Positions 32,590-43,577 of a stretch of DNA of 64,000 nucleotides are shown here, piece by piece (position 1 is the first letter of the stretch; every line of letters starts with the position of its first letter). Made by a program: the position numbers and the translations under genes. The DNA is from Colletes latitarsis. Lineage: Eukaryota > Arthropoda > Insecta > Hymenoptera > Colletidae. The stretch covers positions 18,477,501 to 18,541,500 of the forward strand of contig NC_135137.1 in the NCBI RefSeq assembly GCF_051014445.1. Reading direction: 5' to 3'. The notes beneath the pieces were generated by a model that saw only the letters and a program-made list of their open reading frames with translations, was not told the DNA's origin and did not search any database.

Positions 32590-32912
32590 CCTAGGCTGGG
32601 AGGGGGGTCCTGAGGGGACCCTCCTCCCGCCAGGCGGCGCCGGGTCGGACCGGTTGGGGGTAGGAGTGCCTCCCCCTACCGGTCCGACGCAAGGGGAGGC
32701 ACCCTCGGCGGTCTGGTGCGGCCATGAACGCTCGGCCGCCGAGGGGTGGAAACGGGGTCGCGGGCGGTTGCAAGTTGGGGCTCGCAGCCGCCACTAAACG
32801 CGGCCCCGGGACGGATAGCGGCGGGATGGAGTGGCCCCGTCCCGCCGCTATGAGGCAGTGTGTCTACTGGGGGGACCGATTGTCCCCCCGGGGGATGGGC
32901 GCGAAAGCGCGG

Positions 32913-32972
32913 GCACGGGGAGGATACCGGAAGAATGCTTCGAGCGATTCCCGGTATCCTCCCAAAGCGTGC
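32913..32972 (+). other. Conserved hairpin in the R1 3' UTR
   Basis: GGAGGATACCGG (32919-32930) pairs with CCGGTATCCTCC (32951-32962) around a 20-nt loop, extended by GCAC/GTGC at the base (32913-32916 with 32969-32972). The same hairpin is in the copies at ~3537, ~11199, ~20195 and ~40015. It is a plausible recognition structure for the element's own RT in target-primed reverse transcription (inference). Confidence 0.6.
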
Positions 32973-33104
32973 CGAAGGGTCACCGTGGGGTTTTTAGTGG
33001 GTAGGTCCCGCGCCTGTCGTTGTACGGGCGCGGGGAATCCCACACACCCCTCCCACCTCTCCCCAAAGAGGTGGGAGGGAGTCTTTCGAAGATTTTCCCC
33101 ACGA

Positions 33105-33142
<38 letters not shown>

Positions 33143-33146
<4 letters not shown>

Positions 33147-34559
33147 GGAAGCTGTACGCTAGTATGCAAGCGGTTAGCTAGAATGCGAGCGGTAAGCTAG
33201 TAAGCAAGTTGTAAGCGATTAAGCTATCGGATAGCTGGAAAGCAAGCAGGGAGCTTGCAAGCTAGCAGGAAGATAGTAATGATGCAGTAAGCTAGAAAGC
33301 AACGAGTAAGCTAGGACATAAACAGCAAGCTGGTAAGCCAGCAGTAAGCTAGGGAGCGAGCAGCAGGCTAGTAAGCAAGCAGTAATATTGCCAGCAGCCT
33401 GTAAGCTAGTAAGGTAGCAGTGATATGGTAAGAAACCAATTAGCTAGTAAGGCAGTAAGCTTGTAAGCAAGCAGTGAGCCAGTAAGCGAGCAGGATGCTA
33501 GAAAGGGAGCAGTGGGCTAGTAAGCAACAAGTAATCTAGTAAGCAAGCAGCAGGCTAGTAAGAATGCAATTAGCTGGTAAGCAAGTGGTAAGCTAGTAAC
33601 CATGCAGTATGCCAGAAAGCTAAAAGTAAGTTATTAAGCAACCAGCAGGCTAGTAAGAAAGCAGTTTCCTAGTGAGGAAACAGATGGCTAGCAAGCAAGC
33701 AGCTGGCTAGAAAGAATGCAATTATAAGGAAGCAGCATGATTGTAAACAACCAGTAAGCTAGTAAGCATCAAGTAAGCTAGTAAGCAAGCTGCTGGCTTG
33801 TGGGAAAGCTATTAGCCAGTAAGGATGCAGTATGCAAGTAAGCCAGCATTACGCTCGAAAGCAAGCAGCAAGCTAGCAAGCAAGCAGGGAGCGAGTAAGC
33901 TAGCAGTATGCTAGTATGCAAGCAGTAAGCTAGGGAGCAAGCAGTAGGCATGAATGAAGTCAGCAAGGTAGCAAGCAAGCAGGATGCCTGTAAGCTAGCA
34001 GTAAGCTATTAAGCAAGCAGTAATCTAGTAAGCAAGCAGTGTGATAGTATTCCAGCGGGAAGCTAGTAAAGAATCACTAAGCTAGAAAGCAAGCAGGATG
34101 CTAGTAAGCAAGCAGTAAGCGAGTAAGCTAGCAATAACCTAGTATGCAAGCAGTAAGCTAGTAAGCATGCAGTGAGCTAGTAGGCGAGGAGGAAGCTAGT
34201 AAGGAAGCAGTTTGATAGTAAGCAAGCTGTATACTAGTAAGGAAGGAGAAAGCCAGTAGGCAAGCAGCATGCTGTTAAGGACGCAGTGAGCTAGTAAGTA
34301 TGTAGGATGCTAGTAAGCACGCAGTAAGCTAGTAAGCAAGCAGTGCGCTAGCAAGCCTGGAGGGAGCTAGTAAGGTATCTGTATGCCAGTAAGCAAGCAG
34401 TAAGCTAGTAAGTGTCTAGTAAGCTAGAATACATGCAGTGAGCTGGTAAGACAGCAGGAAGCTGGTAAGGAAACAGTGTGCTAGGAAGCAAGCAGTGAGC
34501 TGGCATGAGAAAGTAATCTAGTAATCAAGCAGCAGGCTAGTAAGACAGGAATTAGCTAG
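33143..34559 (+). repeat. 19-bp satellite array, forward orientation
   Basis: It begins with the right target-site duplicate of copy A (33143-33155) and ends at the GCTAG duplicate of LTR copy 3 (34555-34559). Its last ~130 bp match the satellite upstream of LTR copy 1 (from about 5565), so the flank was duplicated with the LTR. No gene. Confidence 0.95.
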
Positions 34560-36194
34560 TGTTAAAAAGCTGATGCTTTTAACTACGAAGTCCGGATAGA
34601 GGGATCTGATTTTTGTTGTGGGAAGAGATTGGGAATGTAAGATTTTCTTTTTCAAAAAAGAACTGTTTATTATAAAAATAAAAATAAAATAAACAATAAG
34701 AAATGAAGAAAATTCTTATTTAATCGTTTCTAAGCCTGATCGGAACCGACACGTTGAGGTAGGCCAAGGTTCTGTGAACAGAAAAACACAGCAATGTGTT
34801 AGACACGTGAACACGTTACACGTATATTCGCCGCGTGTGTGTCCTCACGCTCCTGGCTTCGATATTCGAATGTATAGGAGCGGAGAATTTCGCTTACTCG
34901 TAATATACGAGCTCGCAAATGGATTGTATTTAATTTTTGGCGTGAAAAGAATTAAATTTTCTTTCGACGCCGAACTGAGTCGATTGTCTAGTGGACGGGG
35001 ATGTAAGTAGAGATTGTAAGGCTCCAAATGCACTGATCCCGTGAGTATGCCCACGGAGTCTGTGCGTCGAGTTGCACTGCTGTACAGCGGCACGACCGTC
35101 GATCTGCGGCTTCTCTTTAACGCTCCAACAGATGACTTGTTGATCGAGAGTTGCACTGCGAAGCCCGACTGCACGTGGTTCACTGCACGAATGCACCACT
35201 CGACGTGATTCGTGACAGTATTTGAACTACGTGGGGGCCTGACCTGCGACTCCTTAACCTCTCCGCACAGGTGCTCCTCTAAGCGTTACACCGGCGGGGG
35301 CTGTAGAGGGAAGGAATCCAAGACCGAATGTCAAGCGTCCGAAGTGGACGCTGACCTGACTCCAGTGAGCCCACCTGGAGGTTCACCACGTAGGTGCCTC
35401 CCTTCGGTGTCTCCTAAGCCGAACGACAATCACAGAGAAGTTTGAACGGAATCCACCCACTTCTCTGTGTTTCAAACGTTTATACGCTTGAAACGACAAA
35501 ATTATACTGCACGCGGGGGTCGAACACCTTATTGGTGTATTCTCGAACCCTCCAAACTAGACAGTATATGGGAATTGAGCTCGTTTGGGAATTTCCCGAA
35601 CGAAACTCCTGAATGCTCTTATTCGAATCGAAAGTCGACTCGTTTGATAAGCAAAGTCTAAATTAATTGATGCTAATTTGAGTTTCAATGAATTCTCAGC
35701 TGTGCGAGGACAATTAGAGGACCCGCACCAGACTGAACATCAGCTTGTTGCACCCTTTATTTAATAATCGTCTACTAGCTGTATCTCAAGAGTTTCACTC
35801 TCAAGATTCGCTCGATATCTGTTCGGACACGATCGGGAGCCGATGTGTCTTCTTCAGAAGTCGTTGTGAGACTGTGCGAATTGACAGCCGAAGATGTCGC
35901 CGTGGTACTTTAATTAATCGTTCCGCGGCGCAATCTAAATTTCGGCAGTCTATCTTTGTCTAATTATATGCGCGCTACTCTCTCACGATACTGACGTCAT
36001 CAACACCGTTGGCACACTCGAATCGAAGGTAATGAGCCGCTACCGATGCCAGAAAACTAGTAATACACGCGTTTTTCTATCACTGCTTGCTGTACAAATC
36101 CTATTAGAGATAATCTCCTTCGAATTGTACGTTAACAGGATTAACGGTAATTGCGGCCGAGAATAATCGCTCGGCATTATGCAAACTTTAAAAA
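34560..36194 (+). mobile_element. LTR-like element, copy 3 (probable solo LTR, 1635 bp)
   Basis: It begins TGTTAAAAAGC and ends CTTTAAAAA, between perfect 5-bp duplicates GCTAG (34555-34559 and 36195-36199). It is the same insertion event as copy 1, because the satellite on both sides also matches. It keeps the CACAGAGAAGT/ACTTCTCTGTG hairpin and the GTTTCAAACG near-palindrome (35469-35494), and the exact TGACGTCA at 35992-35999. Only short accidental frames occur. Confidence 0.68.
35992..35999 (+). promoter_or_regulatory. CRE-like palindrome TGACGTCA in LTR copy 3
   Basis: Exact 8-bp palindrome in the same place as in copy 2. Possible bZIP-factor site in the LTR; weak evidence alone. Confidence 0.35.
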
Positions 36195-39100
36195 GCTAGT
36201 AAGAAAGCAGTATGCCAGTAAGCGAGCAGTAAGCTACTAAGCAAGCAGTAATCTAGTAAGCAAGCAGGAAGCGAGCAGGAAGCGAGCAAGCTAGCAGTAA
36301 GCTAATAGGCAACCAGTGAGCTAGTAAACAAGCAGCGAGCGAGTAAACAAGCAGTAAGCTATTAAGCAAGCAGTAAGCTCGTAAGCAAGCTGTGAGCTAT
36401 TATGTGAGCAGGAAGCTAGTAAGGAAGCAGTATACTAGTAAGCAACCAGTGAGCTAGCATGCAACAAGTAAGCTAGTAAGCAAGCAGTAGGCTAGTATGA
36501 AAGCAATTGGCTATTAAGAGAGCAGTGAGCTAGTCAGGAACCAGTATGCTAGTAAGCAAGCAGTGAGCTAGTAAGCGAGTAGAAAGCTAGTATGGAACCA
36601 GCATGCTAGTATGTATCTAGTAAGCCAGTGTACAAGCAGTAAACTGGTAAGAAGGCAGTTAGCTAGTAAGCAAGTTGTATGCTAGTATGCAAGAAGTAAG
36701 CTAGTAAGCAAGCAGCAGGCTAGCAAGGAAGCAGTTCGCTAGTAAGGAACCAGTGTGCTAGTAAGCGAGCAGGGAGCTGGCAAGGAAGCTGTATGCTAGT
36801 AAGCAATCCGCATGCAAGTAAGAAACAAGTAAGCTAGTAAGAAAGCAGTATGCTAGTAAGTAAGCTGTAAGCTAGTATGCATCAGTAAGCTGGTATGAAA
36901 TCAGTAAGCTAGTAAGCGAGCCAGGAGCTAGTAAGGAACTCGTATGCTAGTAAGCAAGCAGCAAGCTAGTGAGCAAGCAGTGAGGTAGTAAGCGAGGGGG
37001 AACCTAGTAAGGAAGCAGTATGCTAGTCAGCGAGCAGTCAGCTGGAACGAAAGCAGCTAGCAAGTAAGCAAGTAGTAAGCTAGTAAGCAAGATGTGAGCT
37101 AGTAAGCGAGCACGAAGCTAGTAAGGAAGCAGAATGCTAGTATGCAAGCAGTGAGCTAGTAAGAAAGTAGTGGGCTGGTAAGCGAGAAGGGAGATTATAA
37201 GGAAGCAATATGCTTGTAAGCGAGCAGCAAGATAGTATGCAAGCAGTGAGTTATTAAGCGAGCAGGGAGCACGTATGGAAGCAGTATGATAGTAAGCAAG
37301 CTGTTAGCTAGAAAGCATGCAGCAAGCTAGTGAGCAAGCAGTGATGTAGTAAGCGAGGAGGAACCTAGTAAGGAAGCAGTATGCTAGTCAGCAAGCAGTC
37401 AGCTGGAACGAAAGCAGCTAGCAAGTAAGCAAGTAGTAAGCTAGTAAGCAACCAATATGCTAGTAAGCATGTAGTGAGCTAGTAAGCGAGGGGGAAGCAA
37501 GTATGGAAGCAGTATGCTAGTACGAAAGTAGTCAGCTGGAAAGCAAGCAGCAAGCTAGCAAGCAAGCAGGATACTAGGAAGGATGCAGTAAACTAGAAAG
37601 CAAACACTAAGCTAGTGACAAAGCTGTACGTCAGTATACAAAGCAGTAAGCTAGTAAGAAAGCAGGAAGCCAGTAAGTGTGGACTATGCTAGAAGGCATG
37701 CAGTAAGCTAGTAAGCAAACAGTAAGTTGGTATGATAGCAGTTAGATAGTAAGCAAGTAGTAAACTAGTAACCAAGCAGTAAGCTTGTAAGCAAGCAGTG
37801 AGCTAGTAAACGAGGAGGAAGCTAGTAAGAAAGCAATTTGATAGTAAGCTACCAATATGCTAGTAAGCATGTAGTGAGCTAGTAAGCGAGGGGGAAGCTA
37901 GTATGGAAGCAGTATGCTAGTACGAAAGTAGTCAGCTGGAAAGCAAGCACTAAGCTAGAAAGCAACCTGTAAGCTAGTAAGCAAGCAGTAAGCTTGTATG
38001 AAGGCAGTTAGCCAGTAGGCATGTAGTAAACTAGTAAGAAAGCAGTATGCTAGTAAACAAGCAGTAAGCTAGTAAGCAAGCAGCAAGCTAGTAACAGAGC
38101 AGCTAGTTAGAAACAACGACGTAAGCTAGTAAGCAAGCAACAAGCTAGTAAGAATGCAATTTGCTAGTAAGCAAGCAGTAAGTTAGTAAGCATGTAGGAA
38201 GCTAGTAAGGAATCTTTCGGCTAGTAGGAAAGCCGTAAGTTAGGAAGGAATCAGGAAGGTAGAAATCAAGCAGCAAGATAGAAGGGAAGCAGTAAGCTAG
38301 TAGGCAGGCAGTGAGCTAATAAGGAAGCAATAAGATACTATGAAAGCAGCAAGCTAGTGAGCAAGCAGTAATCTCGCATGCAAGCAGTGAGATAGCAGGC
38401 GAGCAGGGAGCTACTAAGGAACAGGATGCTTGTAATCATGCAGTAAGCTAGTCAGCAACCAGTAAGCTAGTAACCAAGCAGTAAGCTTGGTAGCCAGCTG
38501 TAATCTAGAAAGCAAGGAGCAGGCTAGTAAGAAAGCAGTTTGATAGTAAGCAAGCCTTGAGCTAGTAAACGAGCAGGAAGCTAGTAAGAATGCAGCCTGC
38601 TATTAATCAAGGCGTAAGCTGGTTTGCAACTAGTAAGCAAGCAGGAAGCGAGTAAGCCAGCAGTAAGCAAGTAAGCAAGCGGTAAGCTAGTAAGCAAACA
38701 GCGAGTTAGTAAGCAAGCAGGAAGATAGTAAGGAAGCACTAAGCTAGAAAACAAGCAGCTGGCTAGTATACAAGCAGTAAGCAAATAAGCTAGCAATAAG
38801 CTTGGATGCCAGCTGTAATCTAGAAAGCAAGGAGCCGGCTAGTAAGAAAGCAGTTTGATAGTAAGCAAGCCCTGAGCTAGTAAGCGAGCAGGAAGCTAGT
38901 AAGAATGCAGCTTGCTATTAATCAAGGCATAACATCGTTTGCAACATGTAAGCTAGTAAGCAAGCATCTGACTAGTAAGAAAGCAATTAGCTAGTAAGGA
39001 AGCAGCATGCTAGTAAGCAGGCAGTAAGCTAGTAAGCAAGCAGTAACCTAGTAAGTAACCGGTAAGCTAGTAAGCAAGCAGCAAGCTTGTAAGAAAGCAG

Positions 39101-39696
39101 TTAGATAGTAAGAAAGCTGTAGGCTAGTGAGCAGGCAGCAAGCTGGTAAGCATGAAATAAGCTAGAAAGCAAACAGCTAGCTAGTAAGAAAGCAGTATGC
39201 CACTAAGCAAGGAGTAAACTAGTAAGCAACCTGAGAGATAGTAAGGAACCATTCGGCTAGGAAGAGAGCAGTAAGTTAGCATGAAGGCTGTAAGCTAGTA
39301 AGCAAGCGGTAATGTTATAAGCAAGAAGCTGGCTAGTCAGAAAGCTGTTAGCTAGTAAGCGAGTATTAAGCTTGTAAGCCAGCTGTAATCTAGTAAGCAA
39401 GCAGTGAGCTAGTAAGCAAGCAGTGAGACAGTAAGCTTGAAGTAGGGTAGTAAGCTAGCAGTAATCTAGTAGGCAAGCAGTGAGCAAGTAAAGAAGCCGG
39501 AAGCTAGTAAGGAAGCACGAAGCTAGAAAGCAGGTAGGTGGCTAGTAAGCAAGCACTAAGCTAGTAAGTAAGCAGTAAGCTAGTAAGCAAGCAGTACGCT
39601 GGAATGCAAGAAGCAGGCTAGCAAGAAAGCAGTTAGCTAGTGAGCAAACAGTAAACTAGTATGCAAGCAGTATGCCAGTGAGTAAGCAGTAAGCTA
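36195..39696 (+). repeat. 19-bp satellite array, forward orientation
   Basis: Largest uninterrupted stretch of the satellite. Local duplications keep the 19-bp register: ~36966-37085 recurs at ~37327-37446 (offset ~361 = 19 monomers), and ~38486-38640 recurs at ~38809-38960 (offset ~323 = 17 monomers). No gene. Confidence 0.95.
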
Positions 39697-39855
39697 GTGT
39701 TGTGTGTGTGTGTGTATGGTATTTGTGAATCATGAGTGGTATGAGTAAGCGACGAATGCTTGGAGCCGAATGATTGTATATGGAATGGTGGCGATGCCGA
39801 TGCCGTCAATGTTGCGGGTGGCGTCATTCGTTTAGAAGACGCATGTGGCTGGCCC
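39697..39855. other. Non-repeat spacer with a TG microsatellite
   Basis: A short (TG)n run at 39697-39715 is followed by ~140 bp of sequence not seen elsewhere in the window, ending CATGTGGCTGGCCC at the poly(T) of copy B. No gene. It could be a remnant of the DNA that originally flanked copy B. Confidence 0.6.
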
Positions 39856-40394
39856 TTTTTTTTTTTTTTTTTTTTTTTTGTCGTGGGGAAATCTTCGTAA
39901 GACTCCCTCCCACCTCCTTGGGGAGAGGTGGGAGGGGAGTGTGGGATTCCCCGCGCCCGTACAACGACAGGCGCGGGACCTACCCACTAAAAACCCCACG
40001 GTGACCCTTCGGCACGCTTTGGGAGGATACCGGGAATCGCTCGAAGCATTCACCCGGTATCCTCCCCGTGCCCGCGCTTTCGCGCCCATCCCCCGGGGGG
40101 ACAATCGGTCCCCCCAGTAGACACACTGCCTCATAGCGGCGGGACGGGGCCACTCCATCCCGCCGCTATCCGTCCCGGGGCCGCGTTTAGTGGCGGCTGC
40201 GAGCCCCAACTCGCAACCGCCCGCGACCCCGTTTCTACCCCTCGGCGGCCGGGCGTTCATGGCCGCACCAGACCGCCGAGGGTGCCTCCCCTTGCGTCGG
40301 ACCGGTAGGGGGAGGCACTCCTACCCCCAACCGGTCCGACCCGGCGCCGCCTGGCGGGAGGAGGGTCCCCTCAGGACCCCCCTCCCAGCCTAGG

Positions 40395-43300
40395 TCATCC
40401 GCCACGCCGAGGCGGCCGCCCGCGACGCCTCGCGACCGGGCGACGACCTCGGGCAACCGCACGAGCGCGAGCTCCAGCGCGCCGCTGAAGCTCGCGCTCC
40501 CTCCCCGCGGCCTCCTTCTGCAACATTACGTTCTCGCAGAAGGAGGCCACGGCCCTCCACTTCTCCTCGCTGCCGAGCATGGCGCGCACCACGCCCGGCA
40601 GCGAGACATCCCGCCCGACGACGCCGACCAGGACACGGCGCTCCCCCTCCCACGCGGGGCATACCTCCAGGGTATGATCCGCCGTGTTCTGCTCAGCGTC
40701 GCAGTGGCAGCAACGCGCCGTCGGCTCCTTCCCTATCCGGCACAGGTATCTTCCGAAGCTGCCATGCCCAGAAAATACCTGTGCCAGCCGGTAGGTGAGG
40801 CTGCCATGGCCTCTGTCCAGCCACTCCTTCAGGAGTGGCCGAACAGCCCCGACAGTCCGGTGCCCCGCGGTTGGCAGAGCCTGCCGCTCCTGCCACGCGA
40901 GCAACACGGACTGCCGAGCCTGGCGCTTCAAATCGCCCCAAGCAGGTTCCTGCCCGCCCGGGACCGCCCCCACCCCCGCGCGACGGTCGACGCGGTGCCG
41001 GTACATCACCGCGTGCGACCGCGCGAGCAGGTCCATGGGCGGCATCCCCGCTAGAACCGTCGCCGCCTCATGTGACATGGTCCGATACCCGCGGACGACC
41101 CTGAGCGCCATGCGCCTCTGCACCCGACGCAGCATAGTCATGCTGCGCCGGGAGGCAGCCAGGTCGTCCGCGCAGACGGGGGCCCCGCATAGGGCGACCG
41201 ACTGGACCAATGCCACATAGAGGCGACGAACTCGGCCCGCCGGGCCCCCCAGGTTGGGCAGGATCCGGCCCAGAGCCGCAACCATCCTTTCCAACCGGGG
41301 GACCAGGCAGCGGAAATGCTCCTCGAAACGCCAGTGGCTATCGAGGATCAGCCCTAGATACCTGATCTGGGGCTTCACCTCGATGTCAGCCCCACCCACC
41401 CGGATCAGAGGGGGTGGCGGATCCTGCCGAGGTGAATGAAACGCAATCACCTCGGTCTTATGGACCGCCACCGTCATCCCCATCCCCCTGATCCGGTCGA
41501 CGACGCGTTGCGACCTCTCCTCCGCGCGACGCATGGCCCTCCCCCAGTGCGCCCCGACGGCCAGCACCAGTGTGTCATCCGCATAACACACCGTGCTGAC
41601 GCCGTCGGGGAGGCCGGCCCGCAACACCGAGTCGTACGCGATGCTCCACAGGAGTGGCCCGAGGACCGAACCCTGCGGAACACCGCAGTACACCTCCCTC
41701 CGCATATCACCATCCCGGCCCGGATACTCGATCCACCTGCCGCGGAGATAATCCCCGACGACCGCCCTGAGACAAGGGGGGACTCGATGATATTCGAGTC
41801 CCCTCCTTATCTCTTCCCAGGGGAGGGTGTTAAAGGGATTGGCAATATCCTTGGATATTGCCAATGCCACCCCTCCCCGGGAGACGGACGCCTCCGAGAG
41901 GGCCCTCACACGACCTATCGCGTCGATAGTCGATCGGCCCCCCCGGAAACCGAACTGGCAGTCGGCCAGACCGGGATCACCCCGCGACAGGTGCCCGACG
42001 AGGCGGGCAGCAATCACACGCTCGAAAAGCTTGCCCACCTCGTCGAGGAGACAAATGGGCCGGTATGCGGAGGGAGACTCCGCGGGCCGACCCTCCTTCC
42101 GGAGGAGGACCATCCTCGCCACCTTCCAACTGGGGGGGAATCGCCCGTCCCTCAGGCAGCGGTCGAACAACCGCCTGAGGTCGGCCCCAAGGACGCCCTG
42201 GGTCAAGACCCAAACCCGGCCGGGCACACCATCCGGACCCGGGGCCGTGTTACGAACCCCGAGCCGTCTGATGGCCGCTGCCAGCTCCTCCTGCGTGACC
42301 CCCAGCTCGGCCGTCCACTCCACTGGGACAGCCGCCGCCGCCGGAGGACGCGGTCCCCTCTCCCCAATTGGGAAGAGTGTATTGACCACGTCCTCCAGCA
42401 GCCGGGGGTCAAGACCCTCGGTGACGGGGGGCGCCCACGGGCGGAGCTTATTCAGCACCACCTTATATGGGCGCCCCCATGGATCGTCATCAAGGGTCTG
42501 GAGGAGCTCCTTCCATGCCTGGGTTTTGGCCCGTTTGATGGCGACCTGCAGAGCAACCCGCGCCACGCGGTATGCTCCATACAGGTCATCAGCTACCCTC
42601 GCTCGCGCCACGCCGTCGCCTGTACGTTGACGACGGCGCGCGCGGGTGTACTGGCGTCGGGCGCGGACAGTCGCGACTCGCAACTCCGCGATCGCGTCCG
42701 ACCACCAGTACACCGCCCGGCGAGGAGAAGCCCGCCCGACCCGAGGCATCGCCGCGTCGCAAATACCCGCGACCAATGCTCCGAGCCGGGCGACCTCCCC
42801 CTCTATGCTCGGCAACTCGGCCGCTCCCTGCGGCCAAGTTGCAGCGAGGGCAGCTGCCATCAGGGCGTCCTTGTCCAGGCGCCGAAGCGCCCAGCGGCGT
42901 GGTGGGGTGCCACGCAGGCGGCCGTGTTGGGATGCACTCGCGGCGGCAGAGACCTCCATCCGGATGTACCGGTGATCGGAGAGTGTCTCTGTCCCCGCGA
43001 CCACGTGCCAACCCGACACCATGCGCACGGCGTTGGGGGTCGCGAATCCAACATCCACGATGGACCCCCCATATCGCCGCACGCATGTGTGCTCCGACCC
43101 CCGGTTCAATACCCGGAGGTCGAGCCCCGCCGCCCAATCGCCCAGGATCCCGCCGCGAACGGAGGTCCTGGGGGATCCCCAAGCCACCGACTTGGCATTA
43201 AAATCCCCCAGGACCAGCACCGGCCGGGCCGCGTAGCGCTGCACGCATGCCGCGACCTCGGCCAAGTACAGCTCGAACGCAGCGTGACCGCTACGGGGCG

Positions 43301-43577
43301 AAATGTAGCACCCCACCACAGCGACTCCCCCCCAGTCCACGGCGACGAATCCCCGACCGCGCTCCAACAAGGAGAACGGTGGGGACCCGTCGCCCCCTCC
43401 CCATACCGTCGCCACCAAGCCGTCCGCGTCGCCCACCCAATGAGGGTGATCAGGGACGCGGTACGGCTCGGCGGCGACCGCCAGGCCAACCCCCCACTCC
43501 GCGAGGACTTGGGACATCAAGTCCTGTGCCGCGCGGCAGTGGTTGAGGTTGGCCTGGAGGAGGAGGCGGGGCGGCAT
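40395..43577 (-). CDS. R1-clade ORF2 of copy B: endonuclease and reverse transcriptase, 1060 aa
   Basis: Same length and domain order as the copy A protein, open from ATG (43577-43575) to stop. The endonuclease motifs (QANLNH, AAEPY, LGDFNA, LSDHRYI) and the RT motifs (GVPQGSVLGPLLW, YADD) are kept. Two changes flank the first catalytic Asp: SLDIANAF of copy A reads SKDIANPF here, so Leu576 is Lys and Ala581 is Pro while D577 stays. Another change is Trp to Cys in the APVWADD stretch. The Lys next to the catalytic Asp in a normally hydrophobic strand may impair the enzyme (inference). With ORF1 broken, the coupled translation of this ORF would also be affected. Confidence 0.9.
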   Translation of the reverse strand: MPPRLLLQANLNHCRAAQDLMSQVLAEWGVGLAVAAEPYRVPDHPHWVGDADGLVATVWGGGDGSPPFSLLERGRGFVAVDWGGVAVVGCYISPRSGHAAFELYLAEVAACVQRYAARPVLVLGDFNAKSVAWGSPRTSVRGGILGDWAAGLDLRVLNRGSEHTCVRRYGGSIVDVGFATPNAVRMVSGWHVVAGTETLSDHRYIRMEVSAAASASQHGRLRGTPPRRWALRRLDKDALMAAALAATWPQGAAELPSIEGEVARLGALVAGICDAAMPRVGRASPRRAVYWWSDAIAELRVATVRARRQYTRARRRQRTGDGVARARVADDLYGAYRVARVALQVAIKRAKTQAWKELLQTLDDDPWGRPYKVVLNKLRPWAPPVTEGLDPRLLEDVVNTLFPIGERGPRPPAAAAVPVEWTAELGVTQEELAAAIRRLGVRNTAPGPDGVPGRVWVLTQGVLGADLRRLFDRCLRDGRFPPSWKVARMVLLRKEGRPAESPSAYRPICLLDEVGKLFERVIAARLVGHLSRGDPGLADCQFGFRGGRSTIDAIGRVRALSEASVSRGGVALAISKDIANPFNTLPWEEIRRGLEYHRVPPCLRAVVGDYLRGRWIEYPGRDGDMRREVYCGVPQGSVLGPLLWSIAYDSVLRAGLPDGVSTVCYADDTLVLAVGAHWGRAMRRAEERSQRVVDRIRGMGMTVAVHKTEVIAFHSPRQDPPPPLIRVGGADIEVKPQIRYLGLILDSHWRFEEHFRCLVPRLERMVAALGRILPNLGGPAGRVRRLYVALVQSVALCGAPVCADDLAASRRSMTMLRRVQRRMALRVVRGYRTMSHEAATVLAGMPPMDLLARSHAVMYRHRVDRRAGVGAVPGGQEPAWGDLKRQARQSVLLAWQERQALPTAGHRTVGAVRPLLKEWLDRGHGSLTYRLAQVFSGHGSFGRYLCRIGKEPTARCCHCDAEQNTADHTLEVCPAWEGERRVLVGVVGRDVSLPGVVRAMLGSEEKWRAVASFCENVMLQKEAAGRERELQRRAGARARAVARGRRPVARRRGRPPRRGG

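Larger units (their letters stand above)
27145..33142 (+). mobile_element. Full-length R1-clade non-LTR retrotransposon (copy A, ~6.0 kb)
   Basis: Complete structure: a perfect 13-bp target-site duplication GTAAGGAAGCTGT (27132-27144 and 33143-33155), a 385-bp 5' UTR starting CCCCTCAGGGG, ORF1 (27530-29407), ORF2 (29407-32589), a ~0.5-kb 3' UTR and poly(A) at 33106-33142. Both ORFs are open throughout, so the copy is potentially active and recently inserted. Domain order (three CCHC knuckles in ORF1; APE endonuclease, RT and CCHC in ORF2, no RNase H seen) is that of the R1 clade, which includes R1, TRAS and SART. The host site is a 19-bp satellite monomer, not 28S rDNA. Confidence 0.94.

Noticed and set aside
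33106..33142. A and T runs at 3733, 11414, 20041, 23631, 33142 and 39856 as transcription terminators
   Set aside because: They are the poly(A) tails of R1-clade insertions, as the adjacent 3' UTRs and target-site duplications show.
27145..33142. 28S rDNA target of a classical R1 element
   Set aside because: Neither flank resembles rDNA; both are 19-bp satellite with a perfect duplication.
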